Positions 54,105 to 63,504 of a stretch of 64,000 nt of DNA are shown here, piece by piece. A model generated the notes under the pieces. The model did no database searches and had not been told where the DNA came from. It worked only from the letters and a program-made list of their open reading frames with translations. Source of the DNA: Lachnoclostridium sp. An76 (GTDB lineage Bacteria; Bacillota; Clostridia; Lachnospirales; Lachnospiraceae); contig NZ_NFHL01000006.1 of NCBI RefSeq assembly GCF_002161355.1, positions 62,001 to 126,000 on the forward strand, read 5' to 3'. Each line of letters begins with the position of its first letter. Positions within the stretch are counted from its first letter, which is position 1. A program made the position numbers and the translations under genes.

Positions 54105-55985
54105 ATGTTGAAAACACTGGAAAACTTTCTGGAATGGGGAGGGGTAAAAAAAGATGTGACCTGCCTGATCTTATCAGGGATCGCACTGCTTGCCAGCCTT
54201 TTGGACGTTGAATTATTTCATATAAACCCTGCGTGGATCGCGATCATCCTGTGCGGGGTCCCAATCATTCTGGAAGCAGTCATAGGGCTTGTTACAAGAT
54301 TTGATATTAAGGCGGACGTCCTTGTCTCCCTTGCGCTGATCGCATCCGTTATCATCGGGGAGATCTTTGCTGCCGGGGAGGTTGCATTTATCATGCAGCT
54401 CGGAGCGCTTCTGGAAGATCTGACTGTGGCGAAGGCAAGGGCAGGGATCGAGAAGCTGGTCCATCTGACGCCGCGGACGGCGCGCCGGATCTTTGACGGG
54501 AAAGAGGAAGTCATCCCGGCCGAGCAGGTACAGGCAGGCGACGTGCTGAGAGTGCTCCCCGGTGAGACGATCCCTGTTGACGGGATCATCTTATCCGGGC
54601 AGACTTCTGTTGATCAGGCGGTTATGACGGGCGAATCCATTCCGGTGGATAAGGGAGCAGGTGACAGTGTTTCCAGCGGAACCGTCAATCAGTTCGGTTC
54701 CTTTGATATGAGAGCGACAAAAGTGGGCGACGACAGCTCGATCCAGCGCATGATCAGGCTGGTCCAGTCGGTTGACGCCGGGAAAGCGAAGATCGTCGGG
54801 ATCGCAGACCGCTGGGCAACGTGGATCGTAGTGATCGCTCTGAGCGCGGCGGGACTGACATGGCTCATCAGCGGGGAGATCATCCGTGCGGTAACGATCC
54901 TTGTTGTTTTCTGCCCATGCGCGCTTGTCCTTGCTACGCCAACAGCGATCATGGCTGCGATCGGGAATGCGACAAAACACGGATTTCTCGTAAGGGAAGG
55001 AGACGCCCTGGAGCGGCTGGCGTCTGTAACGAAGATTACATTTGATAAGACGGGAACCCTCACTTACGGGACGCCGAGGGTGACTGCGGTAAAAAGCTTC
55101 AGTAAGGAGTGGACCGACGGGGAGCTTTTCCGGCTTACGGCCTGTGCGGAACAGCGCTCGGAACATCCGCTGGGGAAAGCGATCGTGGAAAGCTATAAAA
55201 ATCAATATTCTGACGAGCTGCTGGCACTGGCACGGTTTCAGATGATCCCGGGGCAGGGAGTGTCGGCAGAGGCGGGAGGATATGAGATCCTTGCCGGAAA
55301 TCCGGAGCTGCTCCAGGCGGATCAGATCACCCTGCCGGAGGATATGAGGGCCGCTGCGGCTGCTTATCTGGAGACCGGAAGCACGATAACCTATGTGGCG
55401 GTCTCGAAAACAGCCGTCGGATTCATCGCCCTGTCAGATACGCTGCGGCAGGATGCGCCTGACACGGCTGCGCGCATCCGGGATACCGGAGCTGCCCCTG
55501 TGCTGCTGACAGGAGACAATGAGAAAGCGGCGGGATATATGGCGGGGCAGCTGGGGATCCGTGAGATCCATGCAAACTGTCTGCCGGAGGACAAGCTGCG
55601 GTATATCGAGACGTTCCAGAACAACGGAGAAATGGTCTGCATGATCGGGGACGGGATCAATGACGCACCCGCTTTGAAGAAAGCCTGTGTGGGGATCGCC
55701 ATGGGCGGGATCGGAAGCGATATCGCGGTCGATGCGGCGGATATCGCCCTGATCAACGATAAGATCAGCGAGCTTCCCCACCTGCTCCTTCTGGCAAGGC
55801 GGATGATGCTTACGATCAAATGCAACCTCACATTTTCCATGACACTGAATTTTATCGCTATCGTTCTCGCGATCACAGGAGTGCTGAACCCGGTAGTCGG
55901 CGCGCTGGTCCATAACGCCGGATCAGTCATCGTGATTGTTAATTCTGCATTTTTGCTGGGATGGAAGAAAAAGAGCAGGTCTTAA
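54105..55985 (+). CDS. CPC-type heavy-metal P1B ATPase
   Basis: 626 residues, lacking an N-terminal HMA domain. The ion-binding motif is C270-P-C272 (VVFCPCALVLATPTAI), the phosphorylation site D314 (FDKTGTLTYGT), the actuator MTGESIP and the hinge MIGDGINDAPALKK. The last helices carry NPVVGALVHNAGSVIVIVNSAFLL, which lacks the aspartate-glycine motif of Zn/Cd pumps. Control by CsoR-like boxes argues for copper, but helices 7-8 lack the usual CopA methionine/serine pair, so substrate is open. Start ATG 54105 follows GGAAGGAGGAACAT. Confidence 0.92.
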   Translation: MLKTLENFLEWGGVKKDVTCLILSGIALLASLLDVELFHINPAWIAIILCGVPIILEAVIGLVTRFDIKADVLVSLALIASVIIGEIFAAGEVAFIMQLGALLEDLTVAKARAGIEKLVHLTPRTARRIFDGKEEVIPAEQVQAGDVLRVLPGETIPVDGIILSGQTSVDQAVMTGESIPVDKGAGDSVSSGTVNQFGSFDMRATKVGDDSSIQRMIRLVQSVDAGKAKIVGIADRWATWIVVIALSAAGLTWLISGEIIRAVTILVVFCPCALVLATPTAIMAAIGNATKHGFLVREGDALERLASVTKITFDKTGTLTYGTPRVTAVKSFSKEWTDGELFRLTACAEQRSEHPLGKAIVESYKNQYSDELLALARFQMIPGQGVSAEAGGYEILAGNPELLQADQITLPEDMRAAAAAYLETGSTITYVAVSKTAVGFIALSDTLRQDAPDTAARIRDTGAAPVLLTGDNEKAAGYMAGQLGIREIHANCLPEDKLRYIETFQNNGEMVCMIGDGINDAPALKKACVGIAMGGIGSDIAVDAADIALINDKISELPHLLLLARRMMLTIKCNLTFSMTLNFIAIVLAITGVLNPVVGALVHNAGSVIVIVNSAFLLGWKKKSRS

Positions 55986-56022
55986 ATAAGAAAAAATATC
56001 AATAAAATCCCACAATAAGTTG

Positions 56023-56055
56023 TTGATATCTAATTTTTGTTAGTATATACTAATT
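56023..56055 (+). promoter_or_regulatory. Promoter with operator TGTTAG-N6-CTAATT (site 7)
   Basis: TTGATA (56023-56028), 17-nt spacer, TATACT (56046-56051). The -10 lies inside TGTTAG TATATA CTAATT (56038-56055), whose inner TTAGTATATACTAA is a perfect palindrome. Confidence 0.72.
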
Positions 56056-56126
56056 CATGGATAAATGATACATATTATCAATTCGTGAGAATGCGGTAAT
56101 GCAGGAAAACGGACGGAGGGATTGTT

Positions 56127-56495
56127 ATGACGGATGCGGTCATTATACTTGTGATCGTAGTATTTTTGATCTTTGCGCTGAAAGGATCGATCAAACATTT
56201 CAAAGGCGAGGGGGCATGCTGCGGCGGTGGTTCCGGCAGTGTGAAACCGAAAAAGCCGAAAAAGAAGAAGCTTGACGGTCCGGTGGTCGGGCGATGCACG
56301 ATCCGTATTTCAGGCATGCACTGCCAGAACTGTGTCAACAGCGTGACCAGCGCGCTCAACGCCATAGAAGGAGTTTCCGCCAGGGTAAGCCTCAAAGAGG
56401 GCAGCGCGGAGGTCTCGTATGACCGTGAGGTGGATGAGACTGAGCTGAAAGAGGCGGTAGAAAAGGCGGGCTTTAAAGTTATCAGCATTTCTTAA
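56127..56495 (+). CDS. Membrane-anchored HMA-domain metallochaperone
   Basis: 122 residues. An N-terminal membrane helix (DAVIILVIVVFLIFAL) is followed by a glycine/cysteine and lysine-rich linker (EGACCGGGSGSVKPKKPKKKK) and an HMA domain with metal-binding GMHCQNCVNSV (about 68-78) and a KAGFKV end. It could pass metal to the ATPase at 54105, which has no HMA domain of its own. A CGGAGGGATTGTT site precedes the ATG. Its operator links it to the wider regulon. Confidence 0.9.
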   Translation: MTDAVIILVIVVFLIFALKGSIKHFKGEGACCGGGSGSVKPKKPKKKKLDGPVVGRCTIRISGMHCQNCVNSVTSALNAIEGVSARVSLKEGSAEVSYDREVDETELKEAVEKAGFKVISIS

Positions 56496-56512
56496 CTATA
56501 AGGCGGGAATAT

Positions 56513-56926
56513 ATGGTGAGCAGAAAAGACGAGATCATTGAGCGATTAAAAGAAAACGGATGCCGGATCACCAGGCAGAGAAGGATCCTGATCGACATTA
56601 TCCTTGAGAACGACTGCGCGAGCTGCAAAGAGATCTTTTATAAGGCATCACAGGAGGACAAAAAGATCGGTGCAGCGACGGTCTATCGGATGATCAATGT
56701 GCTGGAAGAGATCGGCGCGATCAGCCGGAAGAATATGTACCGGGTTGAATGCGGGGAAGCCTGTGCAGACCGGAGCGGATGCGAGATCATCCTGGAGGAT
56801 GATACCGTCTTCCGGCTGCCGCAGGAGAAGCTGGATCAGATCGTCCGGGAGGGCGCCAGACAGCGGGGATACCTGAGCGGCAGTAAGAAAATATCGAGGA
56901 TCATTTATCACGGCGGGCAGACATAG
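56513..56926 (+). CDS. Fur-family regulator, atypical
   Basis: 137 residues. The winged helix is standard (EIIERLKENGCRITRQRRILIDIILENDCASCKEIFYKASQEDKKIGAATVYRMINVLEEIGAISRKN). The dimerisation half is unusual: the histidine-rich metal motif (HHxHxxC) is missing, and the cysteines fall as CGEACADRSGC. Metal sensing may differ from classical Fur/Zur/PerR. It lies 17 bp after the HMA gene, in the same operon under site 7. Confidence 0.85.
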   Translation: MVSRKDEIIERLKENGCRITRQRRILIDIILENDCASCKEIFYKASQEDKKIGAATVYRMINVLEEIGAISRKNMYRVECGEACADRSGCEIILEDDTVFRLPQEKLDQIVREGARQRGYLSGSKKISRIIYHGGQT

Positions 56927-57023
56927 CTGACGGAGTATCAGGAGAAGTTACAGATGTCTCTTATCAACAAAGAAATCAGTGACTTTACGGGGAGGCTTAT
57001 CTGAAAAAGGGAGAATACCGGGT

Positions 57024-57839
57024 ATGAAGATAAATGAAAGAAAACGGAAGCCGGTCAGGCTTGGCACACACGGGGAGGATTATGGAAACTGGATGTCCGC
57101 ACCGGTCTTTTATATGGTGGGTGCGCTGGTTGTCCTCATGGCGGTCTTATGCGTCATATCGCATTTTATCCCCGGTATGAGACTGATCGGAGTTCTGGCG
57201 CTGGCTGCTGCAGCGGCAGTGCTGTTCCTTCTTGCCTGGATCACCTGGATCCGGCGGCAGTATGCCTTTGGCGGGGGCGGAATGATGGAGAAGGTACATG
57301 AGGTTCTTCTGTCTCAACTGGATTTCGACGGGAAGGGGACGCTTCTGGAGATAGGATGCGGATCAGGTGCGCTCTCCATCCGGGCGGCGCTTTCCTGGCC
57401 GGAGGCGGAAGTGACCGGCATGGATTACTGGGGCGCAGTCTACAATTACAGCCAGGCTATGTGCGAGAGCAATGCCCGGAGCGAGGGCGTATCCGAGCGG
57501 TGCCGGTTCCTTCACGGCGACGCCCGGAAGCTGGACTTCCCGGACGAGACCTTTGATGCCGTGGTGAGCAACTATGTTTATCATAATATCAACGGCTCCG
57601 ACAAGCAGGCCCTGCTTCTGGAAAGCCTCAGGGTACTGAAAAAGGGCGGCGTATTTGCCCTCAACGATAACATGAAGCCCCACATGTATGGGAATATGGA
57701 AGCATTTGCAGAAAACCTGCGCAAAATGGGATATCAGGAAGTGCGGATCATCGATACGGCGCAGGAGGCTTTCGGTTCCCATCGCCGGGCTGCCCTGATG
57801 ATGCTGGGAGATTCCCGGATGCTGGCAGGCCGGAAATGA
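57024..57839 (+). CDS. Membrane-anchored SAM-dependent methyltransferase
   Basis: 271 residues. Two membrane helices (about 26-46 and 50-73) precede a class I methyltransferase domain with motif I LLEIGCGSGALSIRAA (about 111-126) and post-motif LDFPDETFDAVVSNYVYHNI. The substrate is unknown; lipids or quinones would suit the anchoring. ATG 57024 follows AAAAAGGGAGAA; the frame is open to 56979. It is about 100 bp behind the Fur-type gene and may belong to that operon. Confidence 0.85.
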   Translation: MKINERKRKPVRLGTHGEDYGNWMSAPVFYMVGALVVLMAVLCVISHFIPGMRLIGVLALAAAAAVLFLLAWITWIRRQYAFGGGGMMEKVHEVLLSQLDFDGKGTLLEIGCGSGALSIRAALSWPEAEVTGMDYWGAVYNYSQAMCESNARSEGVSERCRFLHGDARKLDFPDETFDAVVSNYVYHNINGSDKQALLLESLRVLKKGGVFALNDNMKPHMYGNMEAFAENLRKMGYQEVRIIDTAQEAFGSHRRAALMMLGDSRMLAGRK

Positions 57840-57896
57840 GACGGCGGCGCCAATGGCCGGACAGACCGGGACAGCCGGTCATAATTATATGGAAAG

Positions 57897-57948
57897 AAAA
57901 AACGTGCTGCATTTCGTGGAAATCCACTTTGACTGCAGCACGTTTTTT
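57897..57948. terminator. Bidirectional terminator
   Basis: AAAAAACGTGCTGC (57897-57910) pairs perfectly with GCAGCACGTTTTTT (57935-57948), with an inner GTGGA/TCCAC stem, between the convergent methyltransferase and enolase genes. Confidence 0.88.
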
Positions 57949-57966
57949 AACGGAAACTCAGAAAAG

Positions 57967-59268
<1,302 letters not shown>

Positions 59269-59345
59269 TCATCCTTTCTGGCGAAAACATCCCCGCCCCA
59301 CTCAGCAGGCATGGGGCAAAGGAGTTTTCATGATTTATTCATATT

Positions 59346-59363
59346 GGTTAGAAATAACTAACC
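59346..59363. promoter_or_regulatory. Operator GGTTAG-N6-CTAACC (site 8)
   Basis: GGTTAG AAATAA CTAACC, the fully symmetric form of the operator, between divergent enolase and the 59478 gene, nearer enolase. Confidence 0.8.
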
Positions 59364-59406
59364 ACACATATTCTATCAAAGAAAAAAGAAAAATTCAATT
59401 ATATTT

Positions 59407-59455
59407 TTGACAATCATTCTCAACTAGTATATAATGCGGTTAGAAAAGACTAATC
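59407..59455 (+). promoter_or_regulatory. Promoter with Fur-like box and operator site 9
   Basis: TTGACA (59407-59412), 17-nt spacer, TATAAT (59430-59435), exact consensus. The -35 overlaps TGACAAT-C-ATTCTCA (59408-59422), a 7-1-7 Fur-type inverted repeat. GGTTAG AAAAGA CTAATC (59438-59455) covers the expected transcription start. Confidence 0.8.
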
Positions 59456-59477
59456 AAAAGGAAAGAAGGCCTGTAAA

Positions 59478-59720
59478 GTGGGAAGGTATTACAGATTGTC
59501 AAAATCAATCACGGAAGAGATGGCTGCAGAGATCCTGAGAGAGGCAAGAGAGGTTAAAAACGTCCGTGAGGCGAAGTTTCTGGAGGATTGTTCCAAAATC
59601 CTGGTATTGACAGAAAAAGAGAACTATCCGGAAGTGATGACCAGGCTTGTCAATATTTTCAGCCGTGTCGGCCGCGGGTGCGAGATCTCTTTCGCAGGCT
59701 TTGCAGATCAGGATGAGTAG
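59478..59720 (+). CDS. Small HMA-like protein without metal cysteines
   Basis: 80 residues. The order of strands and helices (YYRLSKSITEEMAAEILREAREVKNVREAKFLEDCSKILVLTEKENYPEVMTRLVNIFSRV) resembles a ferredoxin-like HMA fold, but there is no GMxCxxC loop, and only single cysteines remain. The start is GTG at 59478, after GAAAGAAGGCCTGTAAA. It overlaps sortase B by 8 bp. Its tightly controlled promoter suggests a role in the metal response; the assignment to the HMA fold is inference. Confidence 0.75.
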   Translation: MGRYYRLSKSITEEMAAEILREAREVKNVREAKFLEDCSKILVLTEKENYPEVMTRLVNIFSRVGRGCEISFAGFADQDE

Positions 59721-60495
59721 GAAAAGGAAATTCCTGATCCCGGCAGCCCTTGTACTGATCGGCGTTTCCCTCTGGAACATCCTCCCGGATTATCTGGATA
59801 AGCGCGCCTCATCCCGGACCTATGAAGAACTGAGCGAAGATTATACAGAGGTTCCGGCAGGGGACGATACAGAAAAGAAGAAGGACTGGTGGCTTACAGA
59901 CGTGCTGATCCGGTTTGACGAACTGAAAGAACAGAATTCAGATATCGTGGCATGGATCCGCTCGGACGATCCGGAAAGTACCGGGATCGATTATCCTGTC
60001 CTCTACTCAGGGGATAATGAGAAATATCTGAGAAGAGATCTGTACGGAGAGGAGCATATCGCCGGGAGCATCTTCCTGGAGGGGCTGAACCGGCCGGATT
60101 TCACGGACTATTATACGATCATCTACGGGCATAACATGAATGATGGGAGCATGTTCGGCGGCCTGAAAAAATATAAGGAAAAGGAGTTCTGGGAAGAGAA
60201 CCCGTATTTTACCCTGTATACGGAAGATATGGCATACCGGTATCAGATCTTTGCCTGCCAGGAGGCGGCAAACGGCGGGGACGTCTATAAGATCGGATAC
60301 GAACCGGGAGAAGAGTATCAGGCGCTGATCGACGGCATGACCGGCGATTCCCTGATCGATACAGGCATCCATCCGGACAGCAGTCATAAAGTGATGACCC
60401 TCTCTACCTGCACCGGAAGCGGATACAGCAGGCGCTTTGCCGTCCATGCCGTGTGCGTGGATGTGCAGGAAACAGCAGGAAACCTTGGCGAATGA
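59713..60495 (+). CDS. srtB: Class B sortase
   Basis: 260 residues. An N-terminal membrane anchor (KRKFLIPAALVLIGVSLWNIL, about 4-24) precedes a sortase domain with catalytic H140 (YGHNMNDGSMFGGLKKY), C233 (MTLSTCTGSG) and arginine about 240 (YSRRFAVHA). The TLSTC and the extra N-terminal helix place it in class B, whose members anchor iron/haem-uptake proteins to peptidoglycan under iron limitation. No substrate with an NPQTN-like signal is seen in the window. ATG 59713 is preceded by TTTGCAGATCAGG and lies inside the previous gene. Confidence 0.92.
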   Translation: MSRKRKFLIPAALVLIGVSLWNILPDYLDKRASSRTYEELSEDYTEVPAGDDTEKKKDWWLTDVLIRFDELKEQNSDIVAWIRSDDPESTGIDYPVLYSGDNEKYLRRDLYGEEHIAGSIFLEGLNRPDFTDYYTIIYGHNMNDGSMFGGLKKYKEKEFWEENPYFTLYTEDMAYRYQIFACQEAANGGDVYKIGYEPGEEYQALIDGMTGDSLIDTGIHPDSSHKVMTLSTCTGSGYSRRFAVHAVCVDVQETAGNLGE

Positions 60496-60531
60496 AAAAG
60501 TTTATTGCATATCGAATGGAGGGATGATTTT

Positions 60532-60726
60532 ATGTGCCATATAGCATTAAGCATACCAGATGAAGTCCTTTATGATACAAAAATGAGCCATGAGCAGGCA
60601 AATCAGTTTGCAAGACAGGCAGTGGCGCTTGCTCATTACACACAGAGCGGCGTGTCCATAGGATATTGTTCCCGGATAGCAGGAATGACAGAAGAAGAAT
60701 TTCTGGAGGAGTTGGATAATGCGTAA
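60532..60726 (+). CDS. UPF0175-like small protein (antitoxin-type)
   Basis: 64 residues: IALSIPDEVLYDTKMSHEQANQFARQAVALAHYTQSGVSIGYCSRIAGMTEEEFLEELDNA. The strand-helix-helix layout and the SIGYCSRIAGMTEEEFLE end match UPF0175 proteins, which often act as antitoxins for a PIN-type toxin. Here only a 17-codon frame follows, so the partner is missing or degraded. ATG 60532 is preceded by GGAGGGATGATTT. Confidence 0.78.
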   Translation: MCHIALSIPDEVLYDTKMSHEQANQFARQAVALAHYTQSGVSIGYCSRIAGMTEEEFLEELDNA

Positions 60727-60772
60727 AGTAGTTGAAACTGGGATCAAAGAAGCCGGAAAGAGTATGGAATAA
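60719..60772 (+). CDS. 17-residue frame overlapping the UPF0175-like gene
   Basis: ATG 60719 opens a short frame (MRKVVETGIKEAGKSME) that overlaps the upstream gene by 8 bp and ends before a terminator. It sits where a toxin gene would be expected but has no recognisable toxin sequence. It may be a remnant or not a gene. Confidence 0.3.
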   Translation: MRKVVETGIKEAGKSME

Positions 60773-60790
60773 GACTATGATAAGCATGTG

Positions 60791-60818
60791 AAAAGTAACC
60801 GCGAAAGCGGTTACTTTT
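60791..60818 (+). terminator. Hairpin of a repeated hairpin-operator cassette (copy 2)
   Basis: AAAAGTAACCGC (60791-60802) pairs perfectly with GCGGTTACTTTT (60807-60818) around GAAA. It ends in TTTTATAG. It closely resembles the hairpin at 40674 and, like it, is followed directly by a GGTTAG operator. Confidence 0.8.
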
Positions 60819-60827
60819 ATAGAGAAT

Positions 60828-60845
60828 GGTTAGTTATAACTTACC
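60828..60845. promoter_or_regulatory. Operator GGTTAG-N6-CTTACC (site 10)
   Basis: GGTTAG TTATAA CTTACC, 34 bp before the ATG of the interrupted DtxR-family gene. Confidence 0.7.
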
Positions 60846-60878
60846 ACGGGGGTTAAAACAAACCAACAGGAGGAAGAT

Positions 60879-61050
60879 ATGGAAAAACAGGGACATCCGA
60901 CCAAGATAGGAGCGATCGGCACAAACGTGCCTAAAAACACAGAGGAAAAGGAAGAGGATTTCCTGGAGACGATATTCAGCCGCTGGCGCAGCGGGAAGGC
61001 GATGCGCCTGACAGACTTTGCCATGGAGACAGGGGAGAACAAGGCTCATC
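60879..61050 (+). pseudogene. DtxR-family regulator, 5' fragment, interrupted by IS21
   Basis: From ATG 60879 (AACAGGAGGAAGAT before it) the gene encodes a 27-residue lead and then EEDFLETIFSRWRSGKAMRLTDFAMETGENKAH, the first helices of a DtxR-type winged helix. It is cut at codon 58 by the element beginning at 61051. The remaining open frame runs on into the element to 61154 as foreign sequence. Joining position 61050 to 63511 restores the frame exactly, giving ENKAHLRSLAKRL. An operator lies in its promoter, suggesting autoregulation in the intact form. Confidence 0.9.
61045..61050. repeat. Target-site duplication CTCATC, left copy
   Basis: Identical to 63505-63510. Because the element begins with TG and the target continues with TG, the match can be written as 8 bp (CTCATCTG). 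Confidence 0.9.
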
Positions 61051-61134
61051 TGTTTTTTGTCAAGTACTTTTCCCTGAAAAAAGCGTCGGAATTCCCTTTT
61101 TTCAGCAAGGGATTTTCCCTGCCTTCAGCGGGCA

Positions 61135-61890
61135 TTATGCATCCCTGCGCATGAGGGCGTGCTCCATTCGGTAGCTTTTCCCCTCGAAGATCAATAAATG
61201 TCCGTGATGGACAAGCCGGTCGATCATTGCAGCGGCCATCTGGTCATCCGTAAAGATCCCTCCCCATTTTGAGAATTCCAGATTGGTTGTCAGGATCAGG
61301 CTCTTGCTCTCATAGCTGTCAGATATAACACGGAACAGCAGCTGGGATCCGTCCTTATCGACTGGTACATATCCCCATTCATCCAGTATGAGCAGGTCAA
61401 GGCTGCGGAGATCCCGCAGAAGGCGCTCCAGCGTCCCGTTTTTCCGCGATTCCGCAAGCCTCAGCACAAGTTCTGTTACGGTATAAAACTTCGTCTTGTA
61501 ACCGAGATTGCAGGCCTTTACGCCGGCTGCGATTGCCATATGGGTTTTACCGATGCCCACTGGACCGTAAAGCACAAGATTCTTTTTCCCCGGGACAAAC
61601 TCAAGGGTTTCCAGTTCCTCCCTGCTGAATGCAGGGGGAAATTTTACGCAGTGATAGCTGTACCCCTCAAAGGTCTTATAGGTTGGGAACCCGGCCCGTT
61701 TAATCAGACGTTTTCGTCGGTTTTCATCCCGGAGAGTCAATTCCGCCTGCAGCAGTTCCAGAATAAACTCCAGCTGCTTCTGCGTCCCTTTTTCCCGGCA
61801 GATCTCTGAAATCCTGCCCGAAAGGAAGAGCTGCCGGCTTGCTCCAAGGATCTGTGTACAGAAATCCTCTTTCATCTTCGGTGTCATCAT
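61135..61890 (-). CDS. istB: IS21 helper ATPase IstB
   Basis: 251 residues of the DnaA/DnaC-like AAA+ group. Walker A is GPVGIGKTHMAIA (about 109-121) and Walker B LLILDEWGYVPVD. IstB assembles on DNA and selects targets for the IstA transposase. Its ATG overlaps the istA stop by 4 bp. The 3' end reaches to within 84 bp of the element's left end. Confidence 0.96.
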   Translation of the reverse strand: MMTPKMKEDFCTQILGASRQLFLSGRISEICREKGTQKQLEFILELLQAELTLRDENRRKRLIKRAGFPTYKTFEGYSYHCVKFPPAFSREELETLEFVPGKKNLVLYGPVGIGKTHMAIAAGVKACNLGYKTKFYTVTELVLRLAESRKNGTLERLLRDLRSLDLLILDEWGYVPVDKDGSQLLFRVISDSYESKSLILTTNLEFSKWGGIFTDDQMAAAMIDRLVHHGHLLIFEGKSYRMEHALMRRDA

Positions 61891-63350
61891 GAAACAGTGT
61901 CTCCTTCCTTCAGAAACATATCATCATATACTGCAAGGGATGGGCCTGCCTCCGGCGGTGTATAAATGCCATATCCGGTAATCCTTGCGGCAAGCACGGA
62001 AGCATCACAGATGTTAATACTGCCTCTTGTACAGGCCATCTCCATAGCGCTGGCCGCTGCTTGAAAGCCGTACTGGCTGGTCAGCTCATTCATGATCCGG
62101 AGGCAGTCCTTCAGTTTCTCTTTCGGCTGGGCATCCATGTAAGCCCTTAAAGCATCCGGTGTTTCGCGGCGCAGCCCGCTGTTTCCCCATGCTCCGGAGT
62201 TTTTCATCAGGACAGCCAGCGTGGTACTGTAATCGCTGATATCCGTGCGGTTATCTCCGTAAGCGCGCCGGTGAGTCGTGACGACCTGTCCGCCTTCTGT
62301 AAGAATGTCAACGGTATGGGCACGAATTCCCACCAGCACCTGTTTGTTTGCGTTTTCCGGCCTGGTAGAATAGAAATGCTTTCCATCCATACAGACTTTG
62401 CCGAAACCATCCGCTTTCAGCCATTCATATCGGCAGACATCGAACCGTTTTGGCGGCAGCATCAGGAGGGCTTTCCTGTCTTCTTCAAACAATTCCCGGA
62501 TAGGGATCTGTTTCTTATAATGGAGTTCGGAAGCTTTCTTTTCATGGCGGGCAAGCAGCTTCCGGTTGTACTTCTCTATCTCATTGAAATGCGGGACCGG
62601 AACAAACAGGTTCGCACGGTTATAATCAACCTTGCGCTCCACATTCCCTTTTTCCCAGCCGGAATAGGGGTTGCAGAAGCGCACCCGGAAGTGATAATGG
62701 GCTCGGAAACGGGAGAAAAGTTCTGATTCATGGATCGCATCGCCAATCCGCCGCCCGACACCGGTTGCATTGTCAAAGATCAGTAACGGCGGTACGCCGC
62801 CGATAAATTCAAAGATATCCTGCAGGCCCTGGCAGACACACTCCGCAGTTTCTCCGCCGAATACCTGGCTGTATCCATCATTGCTGTAAGGGAACGACAC
62901 GGTCAGATATTTCTTGCGGCAGAGCTTCCCGGCCTCATAAAAGTCAGCTTCCCCAAAATCAACTTGTGCAGGTCCGGGATCCCAGATCAGTTCCAGGTTT
63001 GCTTTCTCCGTTTGGATGGAACGGCATTTCTTCATGTAGCGTTGGACAATGCTGTAACTCCCGGTATAGCCATGTTCCTCCACGAGACGCTCATAGACTC
63101 TCTGAGCGGTATGGTGCTGCTTTCGCCAATGTTTCTTGTCTTCGTCCAGCCACTCCTGGATGATGGGCTTGAAGGGATCCAGTTTGGATGGCTTCTCCTG
63201 GATAACGGGTGGCTGCGGTGAGAAATCATCCTGCGCAAGATACTTGCGTATCGTTTTGGGATCAGCACCTGTTTTTTTAGAGATTTCACTGATCCGGTAT
63301 CCACAATTGCTCAAGTCTTTGATATGATTGATTTGGGACATAGTGAGCAT
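61887..63350 (-). CDS. istA: IS21 transposase IstA
   Basis: 487 residues. N-terminal helix-turn-helix (MSQINHIKDLSNCGYRISEISKKTGADPKTIRKYL), then the RNase H-like DDE core: VDFGEADFY (first aspartate), PLLIFDNATGVGRR (second) and PYSGWEKGNVERKV (glutamate). It cuts and joins the ends of the element. All motifs are intact, so the element may be active. ATG 63350 and 63341 are alternative starts, with GGAAAGGAAGATG upstream. Confidence 0.96.
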   Translation of the reverse strand: MLTMSQINHIKDLSNCGYRISEISKKTGADPKTIRKYLAQDDFSPQPPVIQEKPSKLDPFKPIIQEWLDEDKKHWRKQHHTAQRVYERLVEEHGYTGSYSIVQRYMKKCRSIQTEKANLELIWDPGPAQVDFGEADFYEAGKLCRKKYLTVSFPYSNDGYSQVFGGETAECVCQGLQDIFEFIGGVPPLLIFDNATGVGRRIGDAIHESELFSRFRAHYHFRVRFCNPYSGWEKGNVERKVDYNRANLFVPVPHFNEIEKYNRKLLARHEKKASELHYKKQIPIRELFEEDRKALLMLPPKRFDVCRYEWLKADGFGKVCMDGKHFYSTRPENANKQVLVGIRAHTVDILTEGGQVVTTHRRAYGDNRTDISDYSTTLAVLMKNSGAWGNSGLRRETPDALRAYMDAQPKEKLKDCLRIMNELTSQYGFQAAASAMEMACTRGSINICDASVLAARITGYGIYTPPEAGPSLAVYDDMFLKEGDTVS

Positions 63351-63415
63351 CTTCCTTTCCTCCTTTATCTTTGGTGGTGCTTAGATAAAGGATAAATATA
63401 ATGTAAAGGGGAATC

Positions 63416-63504
63416 AATATGTCCCGCTTTATTTAGGGAATTTCCCTTGCTTTTTTCAGGGAATTCTGACGCTTTTTTTCGGTAAATTTAGTGTATCATA
63501 AACA
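63416..63504. repeat. IS21 terminal repeat region, right end
   Basis: Inverted counterpart of 61051-61140. Reading inward from 63504 it shares GAAAAAAAGCGTCAGAATTCC and AGCAAGGGA with the left end, with two spaced repeats of the GGGAATTCC type. Confidence 0.85.

Larger units (their letters stand above)
61051..63504 (-). mobile_element. Complete IS21-family insertion sequence
   Basis: 2,454 bp with ends TGTTT...AAACA. The terminal 90 bp at each side are related in inverted orientation, sharing blocks AAAAAAGCGTC, GAATTCCCT and AGCAAGGGA, the multiple transposase-binding repeats typical of IS21. It carries istA and istB on the reverse strand, overlapping by 4 bp. It is flanked by a 6-bp direct repeat, CTCATC (61045-61050 and 63505-63510), the target duplication. 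Intact ends and genes suggest recent insertion. Confidence 0.95.

Noticed and set aside
60879..61154. 91-codon frame as an intact small gene
   Set aside because: Codons after 57 are IS21 terminal repeat sequence. The true gene continues at 63511 after the element.
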